NCBI GenBank assembly: GCA_036924285.1
Contig: JAYKYS010000001.1
Location: forward strand, 13,541,501-13,605,500
Source: Asterella californica
Lineage: Eukaryota > Streptophyta > Marchantiopsida > Marchantiales > Aytoniaceae
Length of the DNA: 64,000 bases
Direction: 5' to 3'
The position numbers and the translations under genes are program-made. A model generated the notes under the pieces. That model was not told where the DNA came from. It did no database searches and worked only from the letters and a program-made list of their open reading frames with translations. This document shows, one piece after another, positions 24,301 to 37,535 of the stretch; positions within the stretch are counted from its first letter, which is position 1, and each line of letters starts with the position of its first letter.

Positions 24301-26638
24301 TACTCAGGATAATATTCGATATCTGGCTCATCTGAGACTATCCAAAACTGCCTCGAGTTACTCAAGCCATCACCTTCCAACAAATAATGTGGCAATACTC
24401 GCTGAACTTCCCAACGCCATATCCCCACTCCAGATCTCACTAGGATCATCTCGGCAAGAACTTAACCAACTGAACAAACACGGAATGACATGAGCAGCAA
24501 ATGAGCTCTATGTCCTCCCCGCAAGCCTACTGAGTCGCACTGTCACATCGTGTATCGTGACTTTGATGCTTGTCAATGCTAAGTTTTGTTCGTTGATTTT
24601 CTGGTATTGATCAACCCTTCAACTTGAACCACATATGCCGCAGTCCGCTCGGAGAACCCGTACGCGAGTTCTTCCGCACCTTCAAACTGCATAGTACTGA
24701 GACTTTCTACCTTGCAACAAATGACATGAACTTCAAGTATGTTACCTCTGGCTCATGACTTTGAAACTCAGTCGAATACCGATATTCCGGATGTCTAGGG
24801 ATTGGATAATCCGCCCTCTCGAGCTCTCTCCGGGACCGTAGCTGCAGCAGAACAATTCATCAGAAAGAAGCTCCGTCTTCTTCTGTGGAATGAACCATGC
24901 ATATAAATTCTCAGAAGAGTCCCAAACAGAAACTCCAAATCTGAACCGGAACAGTCCCTAAACTGTAGCTTATTCCTTTATCGGCCAGTCGCCGTAGATG
25001 TGAACTGAAAATAAGGATCCATTTTAGGCTTACCACCTAGCCGAACCAAACACGATCAGAGTTCCGAAGAGTGGGTCGACTGAAGGTAAATTATCTTTGA
25101 GACACGAATGTTCTTCTCTAGCTCGGACTCGTCCCAATGCCAAACCACTACTTGTAAAACGAAATAATCAAATCAAACAGCTCCTGCTCTTCATCCTTTC
25201 CAAAAGTTACTAAGGCCCATAAAACCGCGCATCAGATGATGGTTGTAGATCTTACATCTTTCCCATCAGTTCTCTCAAACAAGACCACACGACCTCCACG
25301 ATCTCCAGTGGCCAAATGCTCACCGCTCTTGTCAAATTCAATTGCAGAGATTATATCAACTGCAAGACAAATCAGACGCATCTCTTAAGTCAGAATATGT
25401 AGTAGAGTGTCTGAGATACGACCTCATACGAACTCATAATGGCGCATCTCCACGACATAATGTTTACAAGAAAGCCAGTAAACGTCAGTGACATCGGCAT
25501 AAAATTTGGCCCCGTCGATTCTGAGATCTTGCAGGGAACCCCAGAGATAGTAGACCACCATGATAAATATCGGAAACGATCCATGGAGCGCTAACTGTGA
25601 AGATCCTAGGCTACTCCACATTCAAGTAATTACCAAAAGGATTGACTCAGCTCGTTAAGATTCATATTCATGCGGTTCGCATTCTATCGGAGTTTTGAAC
25701 CATCTGGCATTCAGTAACCTGAAACTTTCAGTTGAATGGATAATCCGGACACTGCGCTGGAGCAATAAAAGTAAGTGCATGCGATAGATGACAAAGATTG
25801 GAGTAGTCAGACCCCTAGGATGCGGTCGTGCAAGCCGGGAGAGATAGGAGCCATGTGGAAAGGAACGGGTTGGCTAAGGAACTGCATGAAGGCGGAAACC
25901 ATAGACACAACCGAATCAGCAACATATGCTTGAAGAAGAGAGTAAGTAAGGAATGCAGGTAAGTTCTTCGTCCGTGATTTGCTCGAAAACACAATGGGGG
26001 GCGCAATCCAGTCAAGAGGTTAGCGTGGATGACAAATCAAAGACAGGTAGAGGCGATTTTGCCTGTATTTGTGTGTACGAAGGACTGCCCGGGCGAGCAA
26101 GGGAGGGAAGGTAAAAGATAACTGACAAGATTATACTACGACAAAGATTTGACTCAATAAATGTCTAACCGCCCAGACAAGGAAGAGAGAGTGATAGTGG
26201 CAGGTCCGAAGGTTAACCTAAGCGAAGACTTGGATGCGTGGAACAGGAGACGAGCTAGACGAAGGAGAATATAAACACCAATACGTATCGCCGTACAAAA
26301 ACGTACACAACAATCGGAGAGAAAAGAGCCAGGACGCATAAGGTATGTATACAGAGGACGATCTCATGGAAACAGTAAATTTACTAAGTGAGGAGAATTG
26401 AAACATCGGAGGAAAGCCGAATGTAAAAGAGGGACAGGCGGAGCCGTGATATGACGACGATGATAGAGGGCAGCAATCACCAACAGGGAAGCAATGTGAC
26501 GTGGGAGAGAACTGCCATACCCTCCTGCACTTCTTCGCCTGCTGCACGCTCGCCGAAAACTTGCGAAAATTTCCATTCAAGGGGCTGTCCTGGGCCCCCG
26601 GGAGCCGCAACTCCAGCTCCTCCCCCTCCACTGATCAT
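18396..26638 (-). CDS. PP2A regulatory subunit B55 (WD40 type), complete, 14 exons
   Basis: Exons in transcript order: 26638-26521, 25359-25256, 24841-24746, 23717-23598, 23363-23118, 23002-22911, 22659-22541, 22280-22157, 21267-21144, 20505-20437, 20268-20177, 19057-18980, 18804-18728, 18532-18396. They sum to 1596 nt (531 residues plus stop TAG), and every junction is GT-AG and keeps frame. The start is fixed by an in-frame TAG three codons upstream. Seen: [12 protein letters not shown] near residue 23; [20 protein letters not shown] (41-60); [18 protein letters not shown] (107-124); a variable Ser/Gly-rich loop (about 155-205); [14 protein letters not shown] (about 264-277); [14 protein letters not shown] (about 284-297); [45 protein letters not shown]; and the C-terminal [13 protein letters not shown]. 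These are hallmark blocks of the B55 seven-blade propeller. B55 docks on the PP2A A/C core and selects substrates in cytosol and nucleus. Length is close to plant B55 proteins. No damage was seen. Confidence 0.96.
20650..20690. repeat. Perfect 19-bp inverted repeat in B55 intron 9
   Basis: The arms caagcggtctacgaatcaa (20650-20668) and its exact reverse complement (20672-20690) are separated by tgg. It lies in the intron between the exons ending at 21144 and starting at 20505. Confidence 0.9.
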
Positions 26639-28260
26639 TCTCCTCTACCTACCACACTACACGCCTGATTGCGCAAAGCCGAAAAATCCCGTTCCGCCCT
26701 GGCTCGGAACCCTAACCCAGCATGAGAACTCCAATTGGAGAAGTGGCTGACAGAAGGTGTGGATTTAGGAGAATGGGCGGTATAGTGCGGGGCTGCAGGA
26801 GGCGCGGAAGCCATAGTAATGTTGACATGAGGAGCAAAGGGAGGGGGGCGGCCATAGGCGAGTGCATATGAGCATGGATGCTTATCGGTGTAAGCAGCAG
26901 TGTATATGAATATGTGTGTGTTCTCTTAGGTGTTACTCCTCGACTAGGCGGTAATCTATATCACCCGATCGGGCATGCAAGGCAAGGCATCTACGCATCA
27001 AGACCTCAAGGTCTTCGGTCTTCCGCTCTCTCACGAGATCGAGACAATAAAAACAGGTCTCCTCTCCACTCCTCACTAGACGAGACAGTCAGACAGACGA
27101 CGGTCTCTCGCCTTCCTTCTTCTTCCACAGCGAGAACGAGTACGAGAGAGAGACGAGCAGCAGAGCCGAACTGGAAAAGAAAAACCAAAAAATTTGAGCC
27201 GCACAGAAGTCGAGCCTCGGAACCGGAGAACACTCAACCTCTCTCTCTCTCTCTCTCTCTCTCCTCTCCCCTCCCCTCGTGGCTGCCAGTCAGGACCGAG
27301 GAGGAGCAGCAGAAAGCCCTGCGAAATGCTCCTTCCTCCTCCGACTCCCTACTACTCTGGCCAGAGATCCCTCCTTTCCCCTCACCTACGAAGCACTACA
27401 ACAAAGGCTAAGGACAATCACCATCGCCACCTCCTTCCTTCCTCCTCCTCCTTCCTCTCCCCACTCCCGTCACCTCTCTCTCTCTCGGATCGGACAACAA
27501 TCCCTTCAGTATCCACAGCAAAAATACAGACCTCCCCTTCCTTCCCCTCTCCGTCTACTCTCCTCCTTCTCCTCGCTCACTTCTCATTCTCCCCTCTCTC
27601 TCGCTTGTTCTTCTTCACACCGACACGAGTCGTCTTTCTCACTTCTCCATTCCTCCACTACTGCAGTGCTCTGCTACTCCTTCCTGCGCTCTTCTACACT
27701 CCTTCCGCTTCTGCACTCGGCTCCTAGTTCTGCTTTCTGTCTAGGAGAGGTAAGAGGGACTGTAAGCAAAGGGTTTCTTCTTTCCTTCGCTTACCTCTCC
27801 CTCGCTCCCCCCACCACCCCTGCGTTGGCCTGACCGGAGCGTGACCGCCCGGTTGCCCGTCCGCTGCCCGATCGGGCAGCCGGCTGAAAGCGAAGATTGG
27901 GCCAAGTCCAGTGACGATAGCCGGCCTTCTTTTCGCCATTCGCGGGCAGCTCGTCTACTGGAGGGGCTGCCAAGAGCTGGCTCAACTAAACGCCATACTT
28001 GCACACTTTCCTTCCCCTTCTTTTCTTTACTTCTCCGTTCCATTACCTTCCCTTGCGGTACATCTTTTCGGCCGCAGCCACTCCCAACTCGACCTTACTA
28101 CTCTACGACGCTCAACTTTATCTCTATATGACTGCCTTCTCCGTTCCATACCTGCTCTGTTCCGGTCACCAGAGCAAAATCCTTTTCCTCAGTACCTCAC
28201 GTCTCAGGTTCGTGTTCGTATCTAGCTCACGAAGGAAAACACTTGAAACCGAGAAAACCC
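26639..28260 (-). promoter_or_regulatory. GA-rich (sense) 5' UTR and promoter region of the B55 gene
   Basis: About 1.6 kb upstream of the B55 start is extremely pyrimidine-rich on the plus strand, that is, purine-rich in the B55 sense. It includes a CT dinucleotide run. GA-repeat tracts of this kind are bound by plant BASIC PENTACYSTEINE factors. Regulation by them here is inference. The same pyrimidine bias would also fit the 5' leader of a plus-strand transcript, so a bidirectional promoter cannot be excluded, although no plus-strand gene follows within several kb. Confidence 0.5.
27239..27263. repeat. (CT)n microsatellite, about 12 units
   Basis: There is an uninterrupted CT run within the pyrimidine-rich upstream region of the B55 gene. 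In the B55 sense it is a GA repeat. Confidence 0.9.
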
Positions 28261-28264
28261 CGTC

Positions 28265-29345
28265 CAATCTAATCTAGTATCTACATGGGTGTCCATTCAA
28301 CTGCCGCTATCCCAGACAACAACCCCGCAGATACAACTCTACCGTAGTAGTCATGACTCACCGAGCTGACTGACTGTCGACAGTCATCCTTTTCCCATTC
28401 AATTCCAAGAATCTCTCCAAGCCCAACACAGTCATTCCAAGTCAGTCATATACACAGATGTTGGTAGATTCACTTATGATGTCTGGGATCAATATATTCA
28501 GCGCACAATAAAACCTTCTAGTTTCTAGCTCCTCGAGAGATGCTTTGACGAGCTTTGGTCGAGACATTCTCGTGGTTTATGGTTCCGCATGTTTTCACCT
28601 TTCCCTTTTTTGCCCATAAATGAATGCACCGATGGCGCTTCGTGGAATGATTTCCATTATATCTTTATGCGTTTTCTTCTTCTTCTTCTAGCATCTTGTA
28701 GAATGAGATGGTTGAACGGTCTAATTGTAGAGATATTGATCTGAAATTTCCTAGCAGTAAGAGTTTCACCCCAGTATGAACTAAATATTAGTTAGCTTAG
28801 TTGATATGTAATGATGCTTTGATATCAAATCTCTCCTGGAAATTTTGTTGGTTTTCCTTGTTTTAACAGCACCATAAGATTACCCTTCTTGATGTGTATT
28901 ATCCAACTCCTTTTGCCGTGGACCTTTATTTGTTGCCTTCGTTGTCGATTTCAGTACCTTGAGTAAATTGGTATTGAACTCACATCTGACGATTTGAGTG
29001 TGTGTTTATTGCTATGCATTTGCCTAGTTAAATATCTATTTCGCAAGACCCGAAACTAATAGAAACCTATTATCCTCTTCTGTTCACATTTGGAAGTCAG
29101 ATTTTGCATGTTATCTAGATAAATGTCTCTACTTAGGTTCACTTCCCTTACGCAAACATTTATGTTACCTAATTAAGTCGATGTCTCTAACTATATTCAC
29201 TTTCTATTCTTTGCGAAATTCATAGCCCTCCAATTTCATTTCCGATCACCTTGTTAACTCTTCTCCATGTTGAGCTATATTGAATTTAGTTGTTAAAGTT
29301 ATCAAGTTCGCTACTTCCAGTTTGATACATCTGGTAACCGGTATA
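28265..29345. other. AT-rich intergenic DNA
   Basis: I see no gene, RNA or repeat that I can name here. Confidence 0.35.
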
Positions 29346-29349
29346 TCCT

Positions 29350-29485
29350 TGGCAAGGGCGTCTTCCTTGCATATTTTCTATACTTAACCTCTTCCATCAC
29401 AAGATGGAAGAGGTTAATATGCAAAAGTTTAATTTATCACTTAATCTTTCCGGTGATAAGGGTTATGTAATAATTTAAACCGCTA
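29350..29485 (-). repeat. Double-hairpin repeat, copy C (inverted)
   Basis: Hairpin 2 comes first. Its perfect 14-bp arms 'taacctcttccatc' and 'gatggaagaggtta' flank a 4-nt loop and are themselves flanked by TTGCATATT and AATATGCAA. The degenerate hairpin 1 ('gtttaatttatcactta...aagggttatgtaataattta') follows. This order is reversed relative to copies A, B and F, so the copy is inserted in the opposite orientation. Confidence 0.7.
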
Positions 29486-29489
29486 GTAA

Positions 29490-32265
29490 AATGTGGTGGG
29501 ATAGTGAGTACTCTCTGGGATATGGAGTCCTTCAACACTCGTCTAATGGGTTATCTCTGGATGTTCTCGCATCTCCAAGCTTGACTATTACTGACCACTA
29601 AGAAATAATACTGAGTTTCTTTATTCAAAAAAATAAATTCTTTTGAAAATGTTTTTTATTTACAAAAGAAATTTTTTACTGCTTTTTTATAAAATATAGT
29701 ATTTATAAATTATTTATAAATTATTTATAAAAACAAATAAAAATATTACAATACTTCTTACTCGCATGTGTTGTCAGCAAAATACAAAGAATTGTCCCCC
29801 AGATACTTTGTAAAATAATAACTAACTTACCAACCAAACATAAATAAGTGGGAGATTAGTATTATATTATATTCGAGAATAACATGTTCAATTCATTTCT
29901 ACAGTATGCTGGAAAACCACATTATCTTTTAACAATAATAACTTGAACTTGAGAGTAAAGTGAATATGCAAATGTAAAGTTTATATATCATCCTTTATTT
30001 CTGCATTGCCTGCAGAAATTATGATGATAGTCAAGTGCGCAAAAAAGTTAATAGAGTACAATTTCATTTCGTAGGAGCTATTCGGTCTGTGTAGAACATG
30101 CAAAAGATGGGAAATAAAAGCGAATTGTTGAAAAAACGAACTCTTGATATTAAAGCTGTTTAGTTGGAGTGACTCATTTTGTACCCGGATTTTTTAGCAG
30201 ATGTGAACTTATTATTGCAAGTACAGGAGAATAACCAATAGCCGGTAAAAGTCAAACCGGTATAATTAATAATTTTCACTTTGCACTATTGGTGCTGAAA
30301 GAGTAATCGTCCAATTTTTCTTTGCGCTTTAGATTACATTTCTTGTTGTATATGGTTCACTTTCCAAATCCAGTAGGAAGGAAAATATTCCAATAACTCA
30401 ATCAAAAATTGAAGTGTTTTTTTGTTTTTTGTCAAATAAATATACATACTCAGATCTCATCACACTAGTGCCTTATAATATTTGACATGAACATAGAAAT
30501 GAGCTGAGAACGTAGGAAATCGAAGGTTGAAATATTAGGCTCATCAGAATAAGATGATTTTGATGATTTTGATCACTTGGATAGTAAATTTTCAGACGAC
30601 TATCCACTCATTGTCGATTGAAAAAACTTGCAGTTCGAGCAAAAGCTATGAGTGCGTATTCTATTACGTTATTATGTATATATATATCCCTAGATATCCG
30701 ACCGTTTTACATATGCTTAGCTATTTCCACTTCAGGTGAGAACTCTATCAGAAAAAGGTAGATGGTTGTGGCTGCCACAGTATTCACGCTGGCAACCACC
30801 TCAAAGGTTGAAATGCGGATGTGTACTAGAAACGAAAAAAACATGCATGCAACATGAACTTCTTGGAGAACTCTTGCGCTTGCTGTTATCCAATAAGTCA
30901 TAAGTGTTAAATGTAAGTTTTTATTTTTATTTTTATTTTTTAAAATAATTAATTGTTTTGTTATACTATTCTCTTACAATTTTGTTAGTAATAATTCAAA
31001 ATATCATATTTTTACTTGTACGTATTATAACAAAGTTGTTAGTAAACCTCTGAGCAAAATATCGGCTAACTTGAAGTTATGTAGTTAGAGGCATCTAAGT
31101 CATAGACCATTTATGCACATTCAACCGTATGCAAGCAAATCTCACTTTAGTACTATTTTCCAATTTTAACAATGGTTTGACCATCGTTTGCATGATCTTT
31201 TTCACATAGTGAATCGGTTGGGATGCATGCTTATTATGAAAATGGAGAGGGTGGCATGCTCCATTAATTTATACCCAACCTTTCCGTCAAGAAGGATGAG
31301 GTAATAGAGTAATAAACATTATATATTACACGGTATCATGATCTCGTTATTATTGCTTTTGAAGCATGTATTGGCATACTTTGTCTATGGATTAAACCCG
31401 GATCTAGACTTAATTTACAGTTTGTGTAGCACTTAATGTTTATAATATAATATGATTTTAAATTTCAACTTAGTGTACAATTTGTACATAACATATGCAT
31501 ATATATTTATAACTGAAATAGAAGCAGCATAGAAAATTGTGCGGAAGAAAACCAAAATATATCCCAAAACTATTCTTTGAATCCACTCCACCTGAAGCCA
31601 AACTATTTCTATATTTTCTCTCTGTTTGCTCGCTTGCCCGCTTCCCATACCACGTTGACCGAGACATTTTGGATGCATACTTAGCTGCAGTTGTTTATAT
31701 ATGATTCTGTTTCCCAACCACTTAACATAACTAACAAAAACAAAGTGATCCGAGATGATTTACCACTTATTGGGTCAAATGTTTGTGTTGTTGAGTGCTA
31801 AACAACTTTTATTCTAAGTAGCTCAACTCATTTATGAGTGGATTGGCTACTCAACTAAGTTATATTATATATACAGAAAAACAATTAATGTTTGCATCAC
31901 TTGTGATTATCAAGGATGTCAACCTTGTATAATATATACATAATTTGCTACCAGGAGCTAAAAAATTTTACATATGTAAAATGTAAAACTAATATATTAG
32001 TTCTTTTTATGTAAATAGTTTATTTGAAACATGGATATATTTCATATTTCTATTGTTGTGGATTCAAAACGTCTAAAAACTATCAAATGAATCAAAAAAT
32101 ATCTGCCAAATCTATCATAGTGATCTCATGATGGCTCACACAAGCTTCTTCAAGATTTATGAGTTCCTCGAGTCACTATTCTAATGTTGTCTCTTGATTC
32201 AGTTCGTATTATGTTGTTATCCAAGACTTGGAATTATGTATTCTAGTACAATCAATGCTTCCACT
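29490..32265. other. AT-rich intergenic DNA with repeat fragments
   Basis: No gene is recognised. Pieces related to the double-hairpin family occur at about 30840-30910 ('gaacttcttggagaactctt', 'ataagtgttaaatg') and 31255-31305 ('aatttatacccaacctttcc...gaaggatgaggtaata'). Confidence 0.4.
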
Positions 32266-32269
32266 TGGT

Positions 32270-33720
32270 CCATTATCCATAATGTTGTGTGTCATATGAA
32301 TTGTTTATGTGTTGTTTCATAACCAACAAAACTGATGATAAGTGTACATCCCAAGAAGATGGATTTATGTCCACAAGTTTCCTCACAACGGTTATCAATA
32401 TCTTATTAGTAGATTTAACTTGTTTGATACATTTGGAGATAATACAATGTTGACAATATATGCTTGATCCAATAATGATCAATCGTCTTTTTATAACTTC
32501 AGTTAGAAAATGATGACCTTGATCGCATATGGACTCTACTAGACAATGACAATTTGTAATGATGGTCTCAAATAAAAAGTTGGTTTTGACTTTGGCTGTG
32601 CTTTCTCTATATGTTTGTACTTCCATTCGTCTTGAAACATTATCTATGACAATAATGATGCATTTTTTATGTGTTAAGCGAGTAAGAGGGTTGATAAATC
32701 TTATTAAATATACTATGCGTTACAAAAGATTAGAAAACAGAATACTAGATGTAAAGGGATTCAATCTTGTAATCATGTGCTTCTTTGACAAGTTTGAACA
32801 TGTTGTTTGCAGTCATTGAATATTTGACCACCATAGTCTAGATTGTAGTGTTATACATGCTATCTTTTTTCTTGCGAATTGTACCTCTACTAGTCTTTTG
32901 TGAGCTTCCTCCACTACTTTTGTTTTTTCATCGTTTGAGATACGACTTCTCGAATTATCATCACATACTCTTTTGTAGATAAATCTTTCGATGAGAGTGT
33001 AGTCTTGCGTGTAGTGTGACTTTTCATCTTTGATGTGGTGGAACATCTGGATCTATCTCTTCTTAAAAATCTTCAAGTATTGATTTTCCTCATATTCATT
33101 ATCTCTTACAACTTATATCTCTCTCTCATTTGTATTTTTTGGATTTATCTCGACTCTTGTCCGTGTTGAGTTTTGATACTGACAATCATGTAATTGCCAA
33201 TATATCTTCATTAAGAAAGAATCTTCTTCTTCTTTTTGTTATCCTACTTCAACTCAACTGAGTTGGTAAGTTAAAACATTAAGTTTGCAAGTCAAATTTA
33301 TAAACAACAAAGAAATCAAATTCTTGAAGTAACAATATTAATCTTACTATTCTTTCAATACTCTATTCTTTGTTCACCAAGTATACCAATGTTTGATGAT
33401 CCACAAAAAGATGAATTTGTTGCATAAAAAACAATGTCTCAACTTCTGTAGTACATAGACCATTGCTAGTGCTTCTCATTTTGTAGTTGTATAGTTTCTT
33501 TCTACCAACTTAGAATCCGAGAAGTAAAATAAAATGATAAATCATGTCGAGTGCTTTGTTGAGTTGTTGTCCAATAGCTATTGTAAGATGGAGCTCAAGA
33601 GTGAACTCAAACTTCAATGTCCTTGGAGGTGCATTCTCATACGTTATATAGTGAGAGAAAGAGTACAAGATAAGGTTCAGCCTATTGTTGACCACCCAAA
33701 GTGAGTACACGAATCATGAC
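32270..33720 (-). pseudogene. Ty3/gypsy retrotransposon RNase H-integrase remnant
   Basis: In minus-strand order there is an RNase H segment with FVDHQTLVYLVNKEQ (about 33400) and FDFFVVYK. The H2C2 zinc-binding region follows (EEAHKRLVEVQFARKK...LQSRLWW, about 32820-33046). Last is the integrase core (32273-32680) with a first catalytic Asp region IVIDNVSRRMEVQ, then ESICDQGHHFLTEVI, then QVKSTNKIL. The order and motifs are those of Ty3/gypsy pol. In the last motif the catalytic Glu (usual Q-x-E-S/R-x-N) is Lys. Frames are broken by stops and shifts. No reverse transcriptase palm was found nearby. Confidence 0.8.
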
Positions 33721-34279
33721 GTGATTTAGAATCAGAACCTCAAAATAGTATCTAGTGATCTAAAAACTAGTCAAACAAGGGCTAATTAGAAAGCTCTTTA
33801 AGAGTACATGCCTTAAGTCATGCTCGTAGTGTAAAAATTTTGTGTCAAAAAACATCATTTTGATCCTCAAAATTCCTCTAGAAAGTTCTGGTGATCTTTC
33901 GGCGCTCTCATTTATTAGTAAAAGTACTCTTTTGCTGCATCTATTCTTTTGCCGACTGACTATTATACCAAAGATTTTTACCAGATCAATTTTCATCTCT
34001 AATTGATAAGTAGAACTCTATTTATTACAAACCTCTCTCTTTTTAAGAAGCAACGTCTTCGTTGCTCAAGTGTTGTTCAAAGGCTTGCACCAAGAGTGGT
34101 GCATTTGCAAGATTTGTTGCAGGTACCCTTATTGCTTCATGTAATGAATATAATTTCTATTTCATCAAATAATCTACTCGTTGATGACGAGTCATTCGAA
34201 CGTATTTCTTCAAGATGCATTATACTTAAAACTCTTCATGACCATCAATGATTTGAGGAAGAGGCTGAGATTCTTGTGA

Positions 34280-35930
34280 AGTTATAAATTTTGGAGGTCG
34301 TGGTGCATATTGTCGTAATAAGGATACATGAAAAATCGGATGAATCTTCATATGAGTTGGAAGTTCGATCTGATATGCAACTACTCATACTCGGTGAATA
34401 ACAAGAAAATGTCTGATGAAACAATGGTTGAATTTACGACTACCGATCAAAGTAATGTTCCTTGTAGATAACCACACTCGATCACCAACCGTGAACTCTT
34501 CATGCTAACGGTGTCCATCGACATATTACTTTTGTCGATTATGAGCAACTTGTAGTTTCACCTTGGCTTTTCTCATTCCTTGCTGAATTCATACAATGAA
34601 TTCATTGACATCGTCCACTTTTGTGTGACTGATGATAAAGGATCTAATTGTGTCAAGCTTGCCATAGTGTTAGGATTTCTCCATACATGAGATAAAAAAT
34701 GTATTTCAAGAGTAGACGCATTGAGTGAATTGTTGTAAGTAAATTCTAACAAAGGAAGTAAGATGTCACGCTTCTCTTGCTCCTCTAGGATAAAGACTAG
34801 TAACATATCTTTGATAGTTCGATTAGTTATTTAGTCGATCCATCAGTTTGTGGATGATAGATAATGGACATGATGAGTTTGGTTTTGAACATACCAAATA
34901 GGGTTCTTCAAAACATACTAGTAAATTGAGGATCTCTATTGTTATGACCACCTGAGACAGACCATGCTAAGAAAAAAAGAGTGTTTAAGTACAACTGGGT
35001 AAGTTGAGGAGTTGAGATCTCTTTCGTGATTGATTGAATATGGATCATCTTGCTAAGCTTATCTACAAGGGACAACAATGGAGTCAAAACCTGAACTGAT
35101 CAAGGATAGTTCACACACTAAGTCCATACTAACATGTTACTAAAATTTGGAAGGAACAAGAAGGAGTTGAAGAAGACCGACAAGTGCTTGATTTGTAACC
35201 TTATTTTGTTGACACATTGCACAACTCCTAGTGTATGATGCAACATCCTCTATCATCTCGAGTCAATAAAAAACTCGATGGACTACTTCTAATGTCTTCT
35301 CTGCTCTCATATGGCTTGCAACTGCTGAATCGTGACATCGTGTTAATATGGTGGTATACAGTTCTGGATCATCTGGATTCATAACTTCCTTTCATGGAAT
35401 GTCCATCTATGATTGCTGGTAATGATTTCTGAGATTTTAGCTGCTATAATTTGTGCATCAGATCATGTGCGTTCGATCAGTTTTGTCTAGAAGTCAAAAT
35501 TCACCTTTACTTCATAGATCATGTTCTATAAGCTAAGCATGCGAGTTAATTCATCAGCAAGTTGCTTTTGTCCTCAACATATGTGATGGTCATGTTGAAG
35601 CACTGTCTCCATTCTGTCCAACAGATTTGTCTCTTTGAGAGATTTTTTTGCGTCTCCAAATAGACTAAAGTTTCGTGGTCTATCTCGATCACAAGTCTTC
35701 TTCCCTAAATAGTGCTTTCAATGCTCCGTGACGAGAACAATGGTCAACTCTTCTCTTTAGCTAGTGTGATAGTTTTTGTTCTACTGGTAACAACTTTCGT
35801 AAAACATATGCAATTGGATGTCAACCATCCTCCCATTCTTGTTACAGCACAGTCCCCACTGCCGTGCTTGATGCATCTGTTATCATCTTCATATGTCTCT
35901 TCGGGTCATATTACTTGAGGATTGAAGCTT
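34280..35930 (-). pseudogene. Second Ty3/gypsy RNase H-integrase remnant
   Basis: On the minus strand an RNase H start reads ITDASSTAVGTVL (about 35890), followed by a RKLVIEIDHETLVYLETQKN-like block and WRQCFNMTITYVEDKSNLL (about 35560-35700). Downstream are C-x2-C-type and PVPSKF...HVSMDLV sequences and a RDPQFTSMF...IYHPQTDGSTK segment. The integrase C-terminal LLPLLEFTYNNSLNASTLE (34573-34806) comes last. This is the canonical order for a chromovirus-like gypsy pol. Many stops and frameshifts are present. It differs in sequence from the 32-33.7 kb copy, so two elements lie side by side. Confidence 0.8.
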
Positions 35931-35934
35931 GTAA

Positions 35935-37085
35935 CAGTGCGGCTGGAATTTGTGATCGAGTTTGGAGGAATTGGAATAACAAGAGGTATTAAGAGATTTG
36001 TTGCTATTCTTGGATTAGTTTTAGAGGTTGAGGTCGAATGCGTATTTCTCTCGGCGGCTACAAGGGTTGTATCTAAAGTGTTTGTCTATGTGATACTTGT
36101 GGTATTCGTGGTTGTGTTACTTTCTCTTTATGTTATGATTGACATTTTGATAGTCGGTTGAATTATCCTTCCTTGTGTTGTAATTGGAGTAGATCTTTGG
36201 ATTGTAATGATCAAAAAGATTACTGCTTGTATTGCTCGGGTGGTCAAAGGATATGGTTGGGTGTCCGTATTTATTTTCTGTCTGTTTCTTCATTAAATGA
36301 CATATGCATTCCTTTTCCTTTTTCTAGTCGTGTGTAATTTAAAGGATTTTTTCTTGACAATATTTAACCTTGAAGTCACCTCTAGTCTTTCTTCTAGTTT
36401 GCGGTTGTGAAATTCTTCCATTGTACTCATTTTGACTTTCCTTCTCATTCTGATGAGTGTTATGATTCAATGCATTGTTACGGATTTAGACTCAAAACGT
36501 GATTTTGGATCCACTTATCAATTGATAATCTGATTTGAATTTCAAATATTGCTCTCTTCCTTAAGTACTTGTTTGTAAGAGGAAAATGAATTGATCTCGT
36601 AATTACTTGAGGTCTTTGTAGTTCTTAAGCTTTTGTTCTGCTTCTTTTGACAATAAAGCATCAAGCATCACAAGTAAGTTATTGAGGTTATCATTCAACA
36701 TCTTTTAATGAAATGTGCATCTATCTGACTTGTATAATTCTTTAAATTAGATCGATGTTACTATTCTTTTGACAATTCTCCAAACATTGTTCCTACTAAA
36801 CATGATGTGTTTGACTACGGTAAAGACTTACTATCTGATCTCTATCACTACAACAGTCCACTACAAGTCTTTATAAACTCGAGTGACTATTTTGAGGGTG
36901 CCAAACATAGTTATATTATTATACTCATGTCTCAATTTCTTGACATTCGCAGCAACATGTTGTTAATACCATAACTATTCATACAATAGAATAATGTCAT
37001 ATTTTTCTCGTTTGGATGTAGTCTAACATACATAATGCAAGTTACAACTATTACCACGACATATTGAAAGTGTAACTTGTTATAA
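35935..37085. other. Intergenic, possibly degraded gag of the neighbouring gypsy element
   Basis: No clear domain is visible. On the minus strand the translation is Asn/Thr/Lys-rich and stop-riddled. It lies where gag would sit relative to the pol remnant to its left. Confidence 0.25.
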
Positions 37086-37089
37086 GACA

Positions 37090-37535
37090 ATATGACCACT
37101 TCTAAGTTCGTGATAAGACGAAGGACTGACGAGACTTTACAAGAAATCAGTCGCAGTTTCGGTTCCTGCACTCCAAAGATCTCATGGAAGGATGAAAGAC
37201 TAGTACTACATATCATCATCAAGCAAGTTTTACTGATAAACACAATCCTAGATGTAGGGTCCATTGTAAACATCTTAAGTATGAATTATATAACTGGTTA
37301 AAGAAATTCATCCATCACTTTCAATTAAAAATGGTTAGTAATAAAATAGTTTTAGATGGAATAGTCAAAAGAATAACCATCATGATTGTTAGCATGAATT
37401 TTAAGAATGATGTAGTGGTGATGAAGTTGACTAACAAACAAAAAGTTGTTCTCATTATATTGGAACTATCGTGGTTACGACGTGCCAAAGTACAACATAA
37501 CGAGACACCAAACAAATATTACATCAAACTTACTT
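37090..37535 (+). pseudogene. Gypsy-type retropepsin remnant
   Basis: Plus-strand frame 37092-37301 contains INTILDVGSIVNILS, a decayed form of the retropepsin LxDxGSxVNxxS active-site motif with the Asp retained. The next frame (37331-37537) has LELSWLRRAKVQHN, matching the LGRPWLRxxxxxHN strand that ends many plant gypsy proteases. A stop and a frame change separate the two. Orientation is opposite to the gypsy blocks at 32-36 kb. Confidence 0.6.

Noticed and set aside
26878..27833. Long overlapping plus-strand frames of 177-184 codons rich in Ser, Pro and Leu
   Set aside because: They arise from the CT-rich composition upstream of B55. Several frames are open at once and none has a domain.
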